In this document: piece after piece, positions 26,182-34,249 of the stretch | How the letters are laid out: every line of letters begins with the position of its first letter | How positions within the stretch are numbered: the first letter of the stretch is position 1 | Assembly (NCBI GenBank): GCA_016186095.1 | Contig: JACPMG010000001.1 | Span: 1-44,782, forward strand | Direction: 5' to 3' | From: Candidatus Sungiibacteriota bacterium | GTDB lineage: Bacteria > Patescibacteriota > Minisyncoccia > Sungbacterales > HO2-52-23 | DNA: 44,782 nt | Translations under genes and position numbers: made by a program | The notes under the pieces: model-generated | What the model was told of the DNA's origin: nothing | The model's input: the letters and a program-made list of their open reading frames with translations, nothing else | The model's database searches: none

Positions 26182-26262
26182 AAGCTTGTAGGCATTAGCT
26201 TGTAGGTTGCAGGTTTTGCGACTAAATTTCCCTACAAGCTACCAGCTATAAGCTACAACCTC
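26182..26262. repeat. inverted pair of 7-bp-period tandem repeats between rpmI and rplT
   Basis: GCTTGTA GGCATTA GCTTGTA GGTTGCA ... CCTACAA GCTACCA GCTATAA GCTACAA CCTC. Confidence 0.82.
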
Positions 26263-26263
26263 T

Positions 26264-26437
26264 TTAAAGATATCGCCTCATCTTCTTCTCCATCGTTTTT
26301 GAGAATCCGGCAACTTGTTTTTGCCGCAGCTGAACTCGGCGGGAAGTTTTGGCATTAAAATGATTGTGTCCCGAGCGTCGGTGGAGAAGCTTTCCGGTTT
26401 TGGTGAATTTAATTCTTTTTAATACTGCCTTTCTCAT
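26264..26437 (-). CDS. rpmI: 50S ribosomal protein L35 (absent from ORF track because 57 aa)
   Basis: MRKAVLKRIKFTKTGKLLHRRSGHNHFNAKTSRRVQLRQKQVAGFSKTMEKKMRRYL. Confidence 0.93.
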   Translation of the reverse strand: MRKAVLKRIKFTKTGKLLHRRSGHNHFNAKTSRRVQLRQKQVAGFSKTMEKKMRRYL

Positions 26438-26942
26438 TATTGTTTTTTGAAATTATGGCTATAAACCCCTGCGGAAATCTTTTGGGCGGCATCTCCAAGT
26501 TGTACTCCCCGATCATCTCCAAAAATTCGTTCAATTTCTGAAAGGCGAGATTGCCATGCGCTTTTTCCCTTCCGTGCAGGCGCATATCTATGCGCACCTT
26601 ATCGCCCGCAGAAAGGAACTTCTGGGCCTGTCTGGCCCGTAGTTCCAGATCGTGTTTGCCCGTGGTAAATCCGACGCGAATACCCTTGACTTCAACCTCT
26701 TTCTGCTTTTTTCCGTGTTCCCGCTCGCCTTTTTCGCGATCATACTTGAATTTTCCAAAATCCATTATGCGGCATACGGGAGGATTGGCGGTTGGCGCTA
26801 TCTCAATTAAGTCAAGCCCGCGTTCTTGCGCAAGCCTGAGCGCCTCGGCGGTTTCCATGGTTCCGAGGTTTTTCCCGTCCTCGTCAATCACGCGGATGGG
26901 GGAGATGCGGATGTATTGATTTATGCGGTAGCGTTTTTGAAT
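26409..26942 (-). CDS. infC: translation initiation factor IF-3, non-canonical start (ATT/ATC/ATA)
   Basis: IQKRYRINQYIRISPIRVIDEDGKNLGTMETAEALRLAQERGLDLIEIAPTANPPVCRIMDFGKFKYD; conserved N-terminus lies upstream of the GTG in the ORF track and there is no ATG/GTG/TTG before the in-frame TAA at 26955-26957. Confidence 0.93.
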   Translation of the reverse strand: MQKRYRINQYIRISPIRVIDEDGKNLGTMETAEALRLAQERGLDLIEIAPTANPPVCRIMDFGKFKYDREKGEREHGKKQKEVEVKGIRVGFTTGKHDLELRARQAQKFLSAGDKVRIDMRLHGREKAHGNLAFQKLNEFLEMIGEYNLEMPPKRFPQGFIAIISKNNNEKGSIKKN

Positions 26943-26959
26943 GATTGCTATTGGTTATT

Positions 26960-27700
26960 CTATTCCATTTCAAAATATGTTTTGTTCTTTTTGTCCCAGA
27001 GCCAACCTTCCTTTCCCAGCGCTGCGTCAAGATGAAGAGCGACGTCTTGATGTTCGGTTCGCACTTTTTGCAGGAAACTTAAGATTTCTTTAATTACCTC
27101 CCTCTTGGAAACAGATGATTGAAATGCGATCTCATTTATCATTCGGCCCATTCTGGTTTCATCACCAGCCATTACTGCCGCGATAAGTTCCCCCCGTGCG
27201 ATATTGCCGGACATTCCTCTTAGGCGATTCTCCTTTCCATCGCTGGCATATCGTCGTATTCCTTCGCCCAGTTCCGTGCCCATCAATTCCAGTAGGGCCG
27301 CTTTATTGGAGGCCTGCCCTCCTCCAGAAAGCGTTTTTTCGACTAATAATTTTCCCATCTCTTCAAGTGCCCACTGCCAATTCTTAAGAAACGTAGGGTT
27401 GATAGCCTCTTTGTCGAATTTTCCAAAAGACGATTTTACATCCGCAGGAACATTCAGTGTCGCTAAGGTACGTTCTCGTAGGGTGCGTAGAGTAGGACTA
27501 TCTTTTTTGTCTTTCTCAAATTGGGCGATAGCCTTTTCCGCTTCTTGAGAAGCAATCCACTCCAGGGCTTTTTTCGCTTCTTCGGAAAGAGATTCTTTGT
27601 AGTCGGATATTGCGTCCCGAAATGGTTTTTCGGCATGGGCCGCTTCCCACGCGCCCTCGTCCATTTCTACGTATCCCTGTTTTGCCCCCTCTTTAGACAT
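26960..27700 (-). CDS. hypothetical protein
   Basis: MSKEGAKQGYVEMDEGAWEAAHAEKPF...; ATG at 27700 chosen because the longer ORF would run toward tmRNA. Confidence 0.65.
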   Translation of the reverse strand: MSKEGAKQGYVEMDEGAWEAAHAEKPFRDAISDYKESLSEEAKKALEWIASQEAEKAIAQFEKDKKDSPTLRTLRERTLATLNVPADVKSSFGKFDKEAINPTFLKNWQWALEEMGKLLVEKTLSGGGQASNKAALLELMGTELGEGIRRYASDGKENRLRGMSGNIARGELIAAVMAGDETRMGRMINEIAFQSSVSKREVIKEILSFLQKVRTEHQDVALHLDAALGKEGWLWDKKNKTYFEME

Positions 27701-27732
27701 AAAGTGTTTTAATTTAGTAATGATAATTATTA

Positions 27733-28079
27733 TGGAGATGGCGGGAATTGAACCCGCGTCTGGAAGATTCAACGGAGAAAATTTATACGGGCGTACTCGA
27801 ATTGCTTCGAGGATTTTGTCCGATTAATGTCGTCCCGACTATCGAACATCGTCGGGACCAAGCTTGATTGTATAACACCGGTGGTCAGCCGCACAAGCTT
27901 TAGCTGGTCGATGTCCCGCTGAAAGCGGGATAACCTCCGTTAGGCTACTGCCAAAGCAGGTTGCCGCGCAAAGGATTTAAATAAGTTTGCACTTATTTGT
28001 TTGCAGGAGTTTTACGAGTGTTCCCGCGTCCTCGGCCCGATCTTTTCCGCATCTTCCCCCATCGAAGCCGATCACCCCC
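27733..28079 (-). ncRNA. ssrA: transfer-messenger RNA; tag ANLFKSFARQPALAVA
   Basis: 5' GGGGGTGATCGGCTTCGATGGGGG, 3' GACGCGGGTTCAATTCCCGCCATCTCCA; 7-bp acceptor GGGGGUG/CAUCUCC; tag ORF 27990-27940 starts GCA AAC after AATAAGT; CCA not encoded. Confidence 0.95.
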
Positions 28080-28148
28080 TAAAATATTCACAAAGTGAAT
28101 GTCCTGGCGATCAGCCGATCACTAAAGCGATCTGTGCTGATTTAGCCC

Positions 28149-28601
28149 CTAAAATTCTTTCTTGGCTTCACGTTCAATCTCTCGTTGCGTTTCGCGTTTC
28201 TTAATCGTCTCGCGCTTGTCTTTGCTTTTTTTATGCCGCGCAAGACCGATCAAAACTTTTATGCGGTTATGTTTAGTATATACTTTCAAAGGCACTATTG
28301 TCAATCCTTTTTGTGCGGACTTTCCGATAAACTCTTTGATCTCGGATTTATGTAAAAGGAGACGGCGGGAGCGGGTCGGGTCGTAATCAGGCGGGGCGTT
28401 TTTGGGCTGATATGGCGGAATAGTTGCGTTGAGGAGCCAGGCCTCGCCATTTTTTATAACTGCGAAGGCGCCCGCCAAGTTTATACGTCCCGTCTTTATA
28501 GCTTTTGCCTCAAATCCGCGCAACTCAATTCCGGCCTCATGGGTTTCGAGGATTTCGTAGTCAAAATAGGCGCGGCGATTTAGGGCAAGATCGGACATCA
28601 A
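28149..28601 (-). CDS. smpB: SsrA-binding protein
   Basis: LALNRRAYFDYEILETHEAGIELRGFEAKAIKTGRINLAGAFAVIKNGEAWLLNATIPPYQ...LLLHKSEIKEF. Confidence 0.96.
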   Translation of the reverse strand: MMSDLALNRRAYFDYEILETHEAGIELRGFEAKAIKTGRINLAGAFAVIKNGEAWLLNATIPPYQPKNAPPDYDPTRSRRLLLHKSEIKEFIGKSAQKGLTIVPLKVYTKHNRIKVLIGLARHKKSKDKRETIKKRETQREIEREAKKEF

Positions 28602-28652
28602 TTATAAATTAACACACTTTCAATTTAGCCGCGATTTTATTAGAATTAGACC

Positions 28653-30299
28653 ATGATTCGTCAGGAAATCCGCCAAGCAATTGTAGCCGCGGCCAAACAG
28701 AGGTTTGGAAAAATTGAAGTCCCCGATTTTTCTGTTGAAGCCCCCGAAAATACGGGGTACGGCGACTATGCGACCAACATTGCGCTTATTTTGGCTAAAG
28801 TTTTGTCCGCCAGAGGCGGATCCGCCTTAGGCGGAAAAAAGCCGCCGATGGAAATCGCGCGCGATTTAGTCGCGCAACTTACGACTTACGACTTACAACT
28901 TACAACCAAAATTGAAGTTGCTACACCGGGCTTTATCAATTTTCATATTTCAGAGAAAGCGCTTTGGAGCGAGCTTGCCGAAATTCTAAAAAAGAAAGAT
29001 AAATACGGAGCGGGCGCGAAGAAGAAAGAAAAAATCCAGGTGGAATTTATCTCGGCGAATCCCACGGGTCCTCTTACGCTTGCCAACGGACGCGGCGGAT
29101 TTTTGGGCGACGTACTGGCCCGAGTTTTAAAATGTTCCGGATTTCAAGTTGAGAGGGAGTACTATATTAATGATGCCGGGAATCAAGTCCGGACGCTCGG
29201 CCTCTCCATGCTTGCCGCAGCGGAGCTGGCGCCCGAAGCGGAGGAGTACTACCGCGGTCCTCATATTGTGCGATGGGCAAAGCGAAACGAGGGGTTTCTT
29301 AAAAAAAATAAAGACGACCATGAGAAAATAGGCAGAAAGGCCGCGGATTATTTTTTGTCCGCGCTGATTCGCCCGGCAGTCGAAAAAAAGATGAAGATCA
29401 TTTTTGATCGCTGGACATCGGAGTATAAAGATATACGGGAGAAGAAATTTGTCGAAAAGGCGGTGAAAATTTTTCAAAAAAAGGGGTTGGCGTATGATAA
29501 GGAAGGAGCGGTATGGCTCAAAACAACGGAGTTCGGAGACGACAAAGATAGAGTGCTTATGACCTCGGACGGTTTTCCCACATATTTTTTGGTTGACGCG
29601 GGGCATTATTTGGCAACCCAAGAGCGCGGATTCTCTAAAATAAATATAGTAGGCGCGGATCATCACGGCTACGTATCCAGGATACAGGCGGTAGCAAAGA
29701 TTTTAGGGCTTAAAAAATCGGAAGTTATCGTAATGCAACTTGTGCGGCTTCTGCGCGCTGGAAAAGAAGTCAGGATGTCCAAGCGCAAGGGGCTTTTTGT
29801 GACCATAGATGAATTGATTGACGAGGTAGGCCTGGACGCGGCACGCTACTTCTTTTTGGAAAAATCCCCGGACACCCACATGGATTTTAACCTTGACCTT
29901 GCCAAAGAGAGGTCGGTGAAAAATCCGGTCTACTATATACAGTATGCGCATGCGAGAATGGCCAGCATCTTTAGAAAAATCAAAAATCAAAAATCAAAAG
30001 CCAAAAGTACAAGTCAAAAGTTGAAACTTCTTAAAGAAGCCGAAGAATCGACTCTGATAAAGAAATTGATCCAGTTTCCCGAAGTTGTGGACGATACCGC
30101 CCGCGACTATCAAGTTAATCGTCTTACCCGTTATGCCTACGAACTTGCCAGGGCTTTTAATAATTTCTATGAAAAGCAGAGGGTTATTACTGATGATAAA
30201 GAAATTACTGCATCGCGTCTGGCGTTAGTGGCGGCGTCGCAAATAGTGCTTCAAAAGACCTTAGGCTTTTTGGGCATTTCCGCGCCCGCTAAAATGTAG
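28653..30299 (+). CDS. argS: arginyl-tRNA synthetase
   Basis: VEFISANPTGPLTLANGRGGFLGDVLARVLK, YYINDAGNQVRTLG, GADHHGYVSRIQAVAKILG, DAARYFFLEKSPDTHMDFNLDLAKERSVKNPVYYIQYAHAR. Confidence 0.95.
   Translation: MIRQEIRQAIVAAAKQRFGKIEVPDFSVEAPENTGYGDYATNIALILAKVLSARGGSALGGKKPPMEIARDLVAQLTTYDLQLTTKIEVATPGFINFHISEKALWSELAEILKKKDKYGAGAKKKEKIQVEFISANPTGPLTLANGRGGFLGDVLARVLKCSGFQVEREYYINDAGNQVRTLGLSMLAAAELAPEAEEYYRGPHIVRWAKRNEGFLKKNKDDHEKIGRKAADYFLSALIRPAVEKKMKIIFDRWTSEYKDIREKKFVEKAVKIFQKKGLAYDKEGAVWLKTTEFGDDKDRVLMTSDGFPTYFLVDAGHYLATQERGFSKINIVGADHHGYVSRIQAVAKILGLKKSEVIVMQLVRLLRAGKEVRMSKRKGLFVTIDELIDEVGLDAARYFFLEKSPDTHMDFNLDLAKERSVKNPVYYIQYAHARMASIFRKIKNQKSKAKSTSQKLKLLKEAEESTLIKKLIQFPEVVDDTARDYQVNRLTRYAYELARAFNNFYEKQRVITDDKEITASRLALVAASQIVLQKTLGFLGISAPAKM
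28806..28835. repeat. tandem pair of 15-nt palindromes inside argS
   Basis: TCCGCCAGAGGCGGA TCCGCCTTAGGCGGA. Confidence 0.88.
28875..28907. repeat. 7-bp-period tandem tract in argS
   Basis: CAACTTA CGACTTA CGACTTA CAACTTA CAACC. Confidence 0.9.
29975..30020. repeat. 7-bp-period tandem tract in argS
   Basis: AAAAATC AAAAATC AAAAATC AAAAGCC AAAAGTA CAAGTC AAAAG. Confidence 0.85.
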
Positions 30300-30303
30300 T
30301 TTT

Positions 30304-33300
30304 ATGCCGGCAGATAAAACAAAAGCTAGCCTTCCGGAATTGGAAGAAAAAATTCTAGAATTCTGGGAGGATAATAAAATTTTTGAAAAAAGCATTCAGC
30401 AGCGCAAAAACGCTCGCCGCTTTGTTTTCTACGACGGGCCGCCTTTCGCTACCGGCCTCCCGCACTACGGGCATATTTTGGCAAGTACCATCAAAGACGT
30501 GGTGCCTCGCTACTGGACCATGCGAGGGTTTAGAGTGGATCGTCGATGGGGCTGGGACTGCCATGGGCTCCCGATTGAAACGTTGGTTGAACAGGAGCTG
30601 AATATCTCCGGGAAAAAATCGATCCAAAAGCACGGCATAAAGAAATTTAACGAAACCGCCAGGTCCAAGGTCCTTAGCTTTGCAGGCGAGTGGTATAAAA
30701 CTATCCGCAGAATTGGGCGTTTTGTTGATTTCAAAAACTATTATTCCACCATGGACCCTGCCTATATGGAGTCGGTGTGGTGGGCTTTCGCGACCCTTTA
30801 CCGCAAAGGATTAGTATATAAAGATTCCCGAACCGCTCTTTTTTGTCCGCGCTGCGAAACCCAACTTTCAAACTTTGAAATTGCCATGGATAACTCTTAT
30901 CGGGAGTTGGAGGATGATTCGGTATATGTAAAACTCCCGCTTAAAAACTCCCAGAATGAGTATCTCTTAATTTGGACCACTACCCCGTGGACTCTTCCCG
31001 GAAACGTGGCCGTGGCCGTGAATCCCAAAATTGAATACACAAAGTTTAGGGTCGGGAAAGAATATATTTGGTCCGCTACGCCTCCACCGCATGAAGCGGG
31101 TGTACAGGTTTCCGTCTCCGAAAAGATTTCCGGGAAATCATTGATGGGGAAAAGATACGAGCCGCTATTTTTTCTGTCAAAGGACCCCCAAGCATATCGC
31201 GTAGTTGGAGCGGAGTTTGTGGACACGCAGGAAGGAACGGGGCTAGTACATATTGCTCCTGCTTTCGGCGAGGAGGATTTTCTCATAGGGAAGCAAGAAA
31301 AGCTCCCCATACTTGCCACGCTTGATGATACGGGAACTTTTACCGGCGAATACGCTCCTCTGAAGTTTCTTGCTGGAAGAAAAACCGCTGAAGCCAATAA
31401 ACTTGTTATCTCTTGGCTCAAGGAAAACGACCGTCTTTGGAAAGTACAAAAAATATCCCACCGCTACCCCATCTGCTGGCGCTGCCAAACGCCGCTTATT
31501 TATAAAGTTGAACCGGCCTGGTTCGTGAAGATTTCGGCTATAAAGAAAAAGATGCTCGCGTTAAACGAAAAGATCGATTGGCACCCGGAGCATTTGAAGC
31601 ACGGACGTTTTGGTAATGGGCTGGAGACTGCGCCTGATTGGAATATCTCGCGCTCCCGCTTCTGGGGAACGCCGGTCCCGATTTGGGGGTGCGAAAAGTG
31701 CGACAAGATTCATGTCTTGGGAAGTAGGGACGAAATTCACCAAAGGAGCGCCGGAGCTAAAAATTATTATTTAATCATGCGTCACGGCGAAGCGGCCTCC
31801 AATGTTAAAAATATTGTTTCGTGCGCCCCGGATGGGCGGTTTGACCTGACTATTAGGGGGAGGACCGGTGTGGAGCGCGCGGCCAAGAAGTTTCGCAAAT
31901 CCGGCATAGATTTAATTTTTGCATCGGATATCCTGCGCACTAGGAAAACCGCCGCGATCGCCGCGAAAGTCTTGGGAGTTGAAAAAGTTATTTTTGACGC
32001 GCGCCTGCGGGAGATAAATACGGGTATTTTTGAAGGCCAGCACCCGCGGGAGTACCATAAATATTTTTCTTCGCGTCTGGAGAAATTTATCAAGCGTCCT
32101 CCGGAAGGGGAGACGCTAAGTGAAGTGAGGTCTCGAGTGTTGAGATTCCTTGAGGATATAGAAAAGAAGTACTCCGGTAAAACCATCTTGATTGTAAGTC
32201 ACGAGTATCCGCTTTGGATGCTATGGTCGGGCGCGGCTGGCCTCACCAATAAAGAGTCGGTGGCTCTGAAAGAGTCCAAGCCCAAGGAAGATTTTATCCG
32301 TTTTGCTGAAATTAGGGAGATGCCTTATAAAATTCTTCCGCGCAATGATTCGGGCGAGCTGGATTTTCACCTTCCTTATATTGATGAAATAAAGCTTTTC
32401 TGCGGCTGCGGAGGGGAACTCAAGCGTATTCCGGATGTTTTCGATTGCTGGTTTGAATCAGGCTCCATGCCTTACGCGGAGAAACATTATCCTTTTGAAA
32501 ACAAGGAGCTTTTTGAGAAAAATTTTCCGGCGGATTTCATTGCCGAATATATAGCGCAAACCCGCGGCTGGTTTTATAATCTCCATGTTCTCTCTACTGC
32601 TCTTTTCGGCAAGCCTAGTTTTCTGCATGCGGTTACCACCGGAACTATTATGGCGGAAAGCGGAGAAAAAATGTCTAAATCCAGAAAAAATTTTCCCGAT
32701 CCCAGGCTTCTTTTCGGAAAATACGGCATTGACGCACTGCGTTTCTACCTCATGGCCTCTCCGATAATGCTTGCCGATAATATAAATTTTTCGGAAAAGG
32801 ACGTTGCTGAAGTATATAAAAAGTATTCGCTCATTTCTTACAACGTGTTGAGCTTTTTCAAGCTTTATCGCGACCGTCTGAAGAGACTAAAAAATAAAAG
32901 GAAATTAAGCGGTCATGTTTTAGATCGTTGGATTATCTCGCGGTTGCATTCCACGATTAAAGAAATTACTTCCGGTTTTGATCGTTATGAAATTGTGGAA
33001 GCCACACGTCCGCTTTTGGGCTTTGTGCAAGATCTCTCCCTGTGGTATGTGCGAAGATCGCGTGAGCGCGTAAAAGCCGAAACTTCGGATGCGTTGAACG
33101 CTCTGACAACTTTGCAGGGAGTACTTTTGGAATGCGCGAAAATAATGGCGCCGGTCACGCCCTTTCTTGCCGAAATTTTGTATCAGGACCTTTTATATAA
33201 GAAGAAAATTTCCGTGCATCTTGAGGGCTGGCCGAAGTTTGACGCCAAAAAGATAAATAAAGATTTGGAAAAGAAAATGGACGAAGTCCGTGGGCTGGTA

Positions 33301-33738
33301 TCGGAGGCTTTACGCCTGAGAGCGGAGGCGGGGATTAGGGTGAGACAGCCGCTTGCCAGGCTGCAAATCGCAAATCGCAAATTGCGAAGAGAACTCATCG
33401 AACTGATCAAGGATGAAATTAATGTCAAAGAAGTTATTTTTGGGAGCGAATTGAAACTCGATACTGTCATTACGCCGGAACTTAAAGAGGAGGGGATGGC
33501 GCGCGAGGTTATGCGAAATATTCAGGAGATGCGAAAGGATTTGGGTCTTCAGCCGGGGCATAAGGTCAGAGTCCAGTTCTCCGGTGACCAGGAAATAGGA
33601 ACGATGCTTGAGAGGTGGAAAAAAATTATTATGCGAGAAACCGGCGCACATGCGTTTTCCATCGGCGGCAAAAAAATATTTAAGATCGAGCGGGAGCTGG
33701 TTTTGGATGGCCGCACACTTTGGGCGGGTATTTTCTGA
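30304..33738 (+). CDS. ileS: isoleucyl-tRNA synthetase with inserted histidine phosphatase domain
   Basis: YDGPPFATGLPHYGHILA, RYWTMRGFRVDRRWGWDCHGLPIE, WTTTPWTLPGNVAVAV, SRFWGTPVPIWGC, DCWFESGSMPYAEKHYPF, GEKMSKSRKNFPDP; insertion with LIMRHGEAASN and LIVSHEYP. Confidence 0.95.
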   Translation: MPADKTKASLPELEEKILEFWEDNKIFEKSIQQRKNARRFVFYDGPPFATGLPHYGHILASTIKDVVPRYWTMRGFRVDRRWGWDCHGLPIETLVEQELNISGKKSIQKHGIKKFNETARSKVLSFAGEWYKTIRRIGRFVDFKNYYSTMDPAYMESVWWAFATLYRKGLVYKDSRTALFCPRCETQLSNFEIAMDNSYRELEDDSVYVKLPLKNSQNEYLLIWTTTPWTLPGNVAVAVNPKIEYTKFRVGKEYIWSATPPPHEAGVQVSVSEKISGKSLMGKRYEPLFFLSKDPQAYRVVGAEFVDTQEGTGLVHIAPAFGEEDFLIGKQEKLPILATLDDTGTFTGEYAPLKFLAGRKTAEANKLVISWLKENDRLWKVQKISHRYPICWRCQTPLIYKVEPAWFVKISAIKKKMLALNEKIDWHPEHLKHGRFGNGLETAPDWNISRSRFWGTPVPIWGCEKCDKIHVLGSRDEIHQRSAGAKNYYLIMRHGEAASNVKNIVSCAPDGRFDLTIRGRTGVERAAKKFRKSGIDLIFASDILRTRKTAAIAAKVLGVEKVIFDARLREINTGIFEGQHPREYHKYFSSRLEKFIKRPPEGETLSEVRSRVLRFLEDIEKKYSGKTILIVSHEYPLWMLWSGAAGLTNKESVALKESKPKEDFIRFAEIREMPYKILPRNDSGELDFHLPYIDEIKLFCGCGGELKRIPDVFDCWFESGSMPYAEKHYPFENKELFEKNFPADFIAEYIAQTRGWFYNLHVLSTALFGKPSFLHAVTTGTIMAESGEKMSKSRKNFPDPRLLFGKYGIDALRFYLMASPIMLADNINFSEKDVAEVYKKYSLISYNVLSFFKLYRDRLKRLKNKRKLSGHVLDRWIISRLHSTIKEITSGFDRYEIVEATRPLLGFVQDLSLWYVRRSRERVKAETSDALNALTTLQGVLLECAKIMAPVTPFLAEILYQDLLYKKKISVHLEGWPKFDAKKINKDLEKKMDEVRGLVSEALRLRAEAGIRVRQPLARLQIANRKLRRELIELIKDEINVKEVIFGSELKLDTVITPELKEEGMAREVMRNIQEMRKDLGLQPGHKVRVQFSGDQEIGTMLERWKKIIMRETGAHAFSIGGKKIFKIERELVLDGRTLWAGIF
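31755..32340 (+). other. histidine phosphatase (RHG) domain inserted in IleRS
   Basis: YYLIMRHGEAASNVKNIVSC...FASDILRTRKTAAIAAKVLG...LREINTGIFEGQ...PPEGETLSEVRSRVLRFLEDIE...ILIVSHEYPLWML. Confidence 0.9.
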
Positions 33739-33769
33739 TCTTTGTCCTACCCTCACCGCGTTTTCTATA

Positions 33770-34249
33770 ATGTACGTAACAGACGCCATTATTTTAAAAA
33801 AGTCTGATTATGGAGAGACAGGCGCCCTCTTTACTTTATATACGAAAGAGTACGGGAAAATTCGTGCTTTGGCGCAAGGAGTAAAAAAAGAAGACGCGAA
33901 ACTCAAAGGACATCTTGAGCCGCTTTCTTTAAGTTCGGTAAGTTTTGTTTTGGGTAAAAATGGGGAGCGCCTGACGCACGCTTCTCTTATAAATTATTGG
34001 CCGGCGCTCCGGAGCGATTGGAGAAAACTTAAATTGACGCTGGAGGTTGCGGGCGCAGTGGATCAGAATTGTTTTCCGGGACAAAAAGACGAAACTTTGT
34101 GGAATGTCGTGCTAGACAGTTTCCATTCGCTGGAGGATTCGGACAATGATTTTGACGCGGGAAATTTTCTTCGTTCTTTCCAAAAACGCTTCTCTACGTC
34201 TTTGGGTTACGAAGAAGAATGGGGTATAATAAGGCCATGGGCAAGTTAG
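33770..34249 (+). CDS. recO: DNA repair protein RecO
   Basis: MYVTDAIILKKSDYGETGALFTLYTKEYGKIRALAQGVKKEDAKLKGHLEPLSLSSVSFV. Confidence 0.85.
   Translation: MYVTDAIILKKSDYGETGALFTLYTKEYGKIRALAQGVKKEDAKLKGHLEPLSLSSVSFVLGKNGERLTHASLINYWPALRSDWRKLKLTLEVAGAVDQNCFPGQKDETLWNVVLDSFHSLEDSDNDFDAGNFLRSFQKRFSTSLGYEEEWGIIRPWAS
34225..34230 (+). promoter_or_regulatory. -10 element TATAAT 6 nt upstream of ATG (possible leaderless promoter)
   Basis: TTGGGT at 34202-34207, 17-nt spacer, TATAAT at 34225-34230, ATG at 34237. Confidence 0.5.

Noticed and set aside
27701-27772. N-terminal extension of the 26960..27772 ORF (MNLPDAGSIPAIS)
   Set aside because: It is the reverse-strand reading of the tmRNA 3' end, a common annotation artefact.
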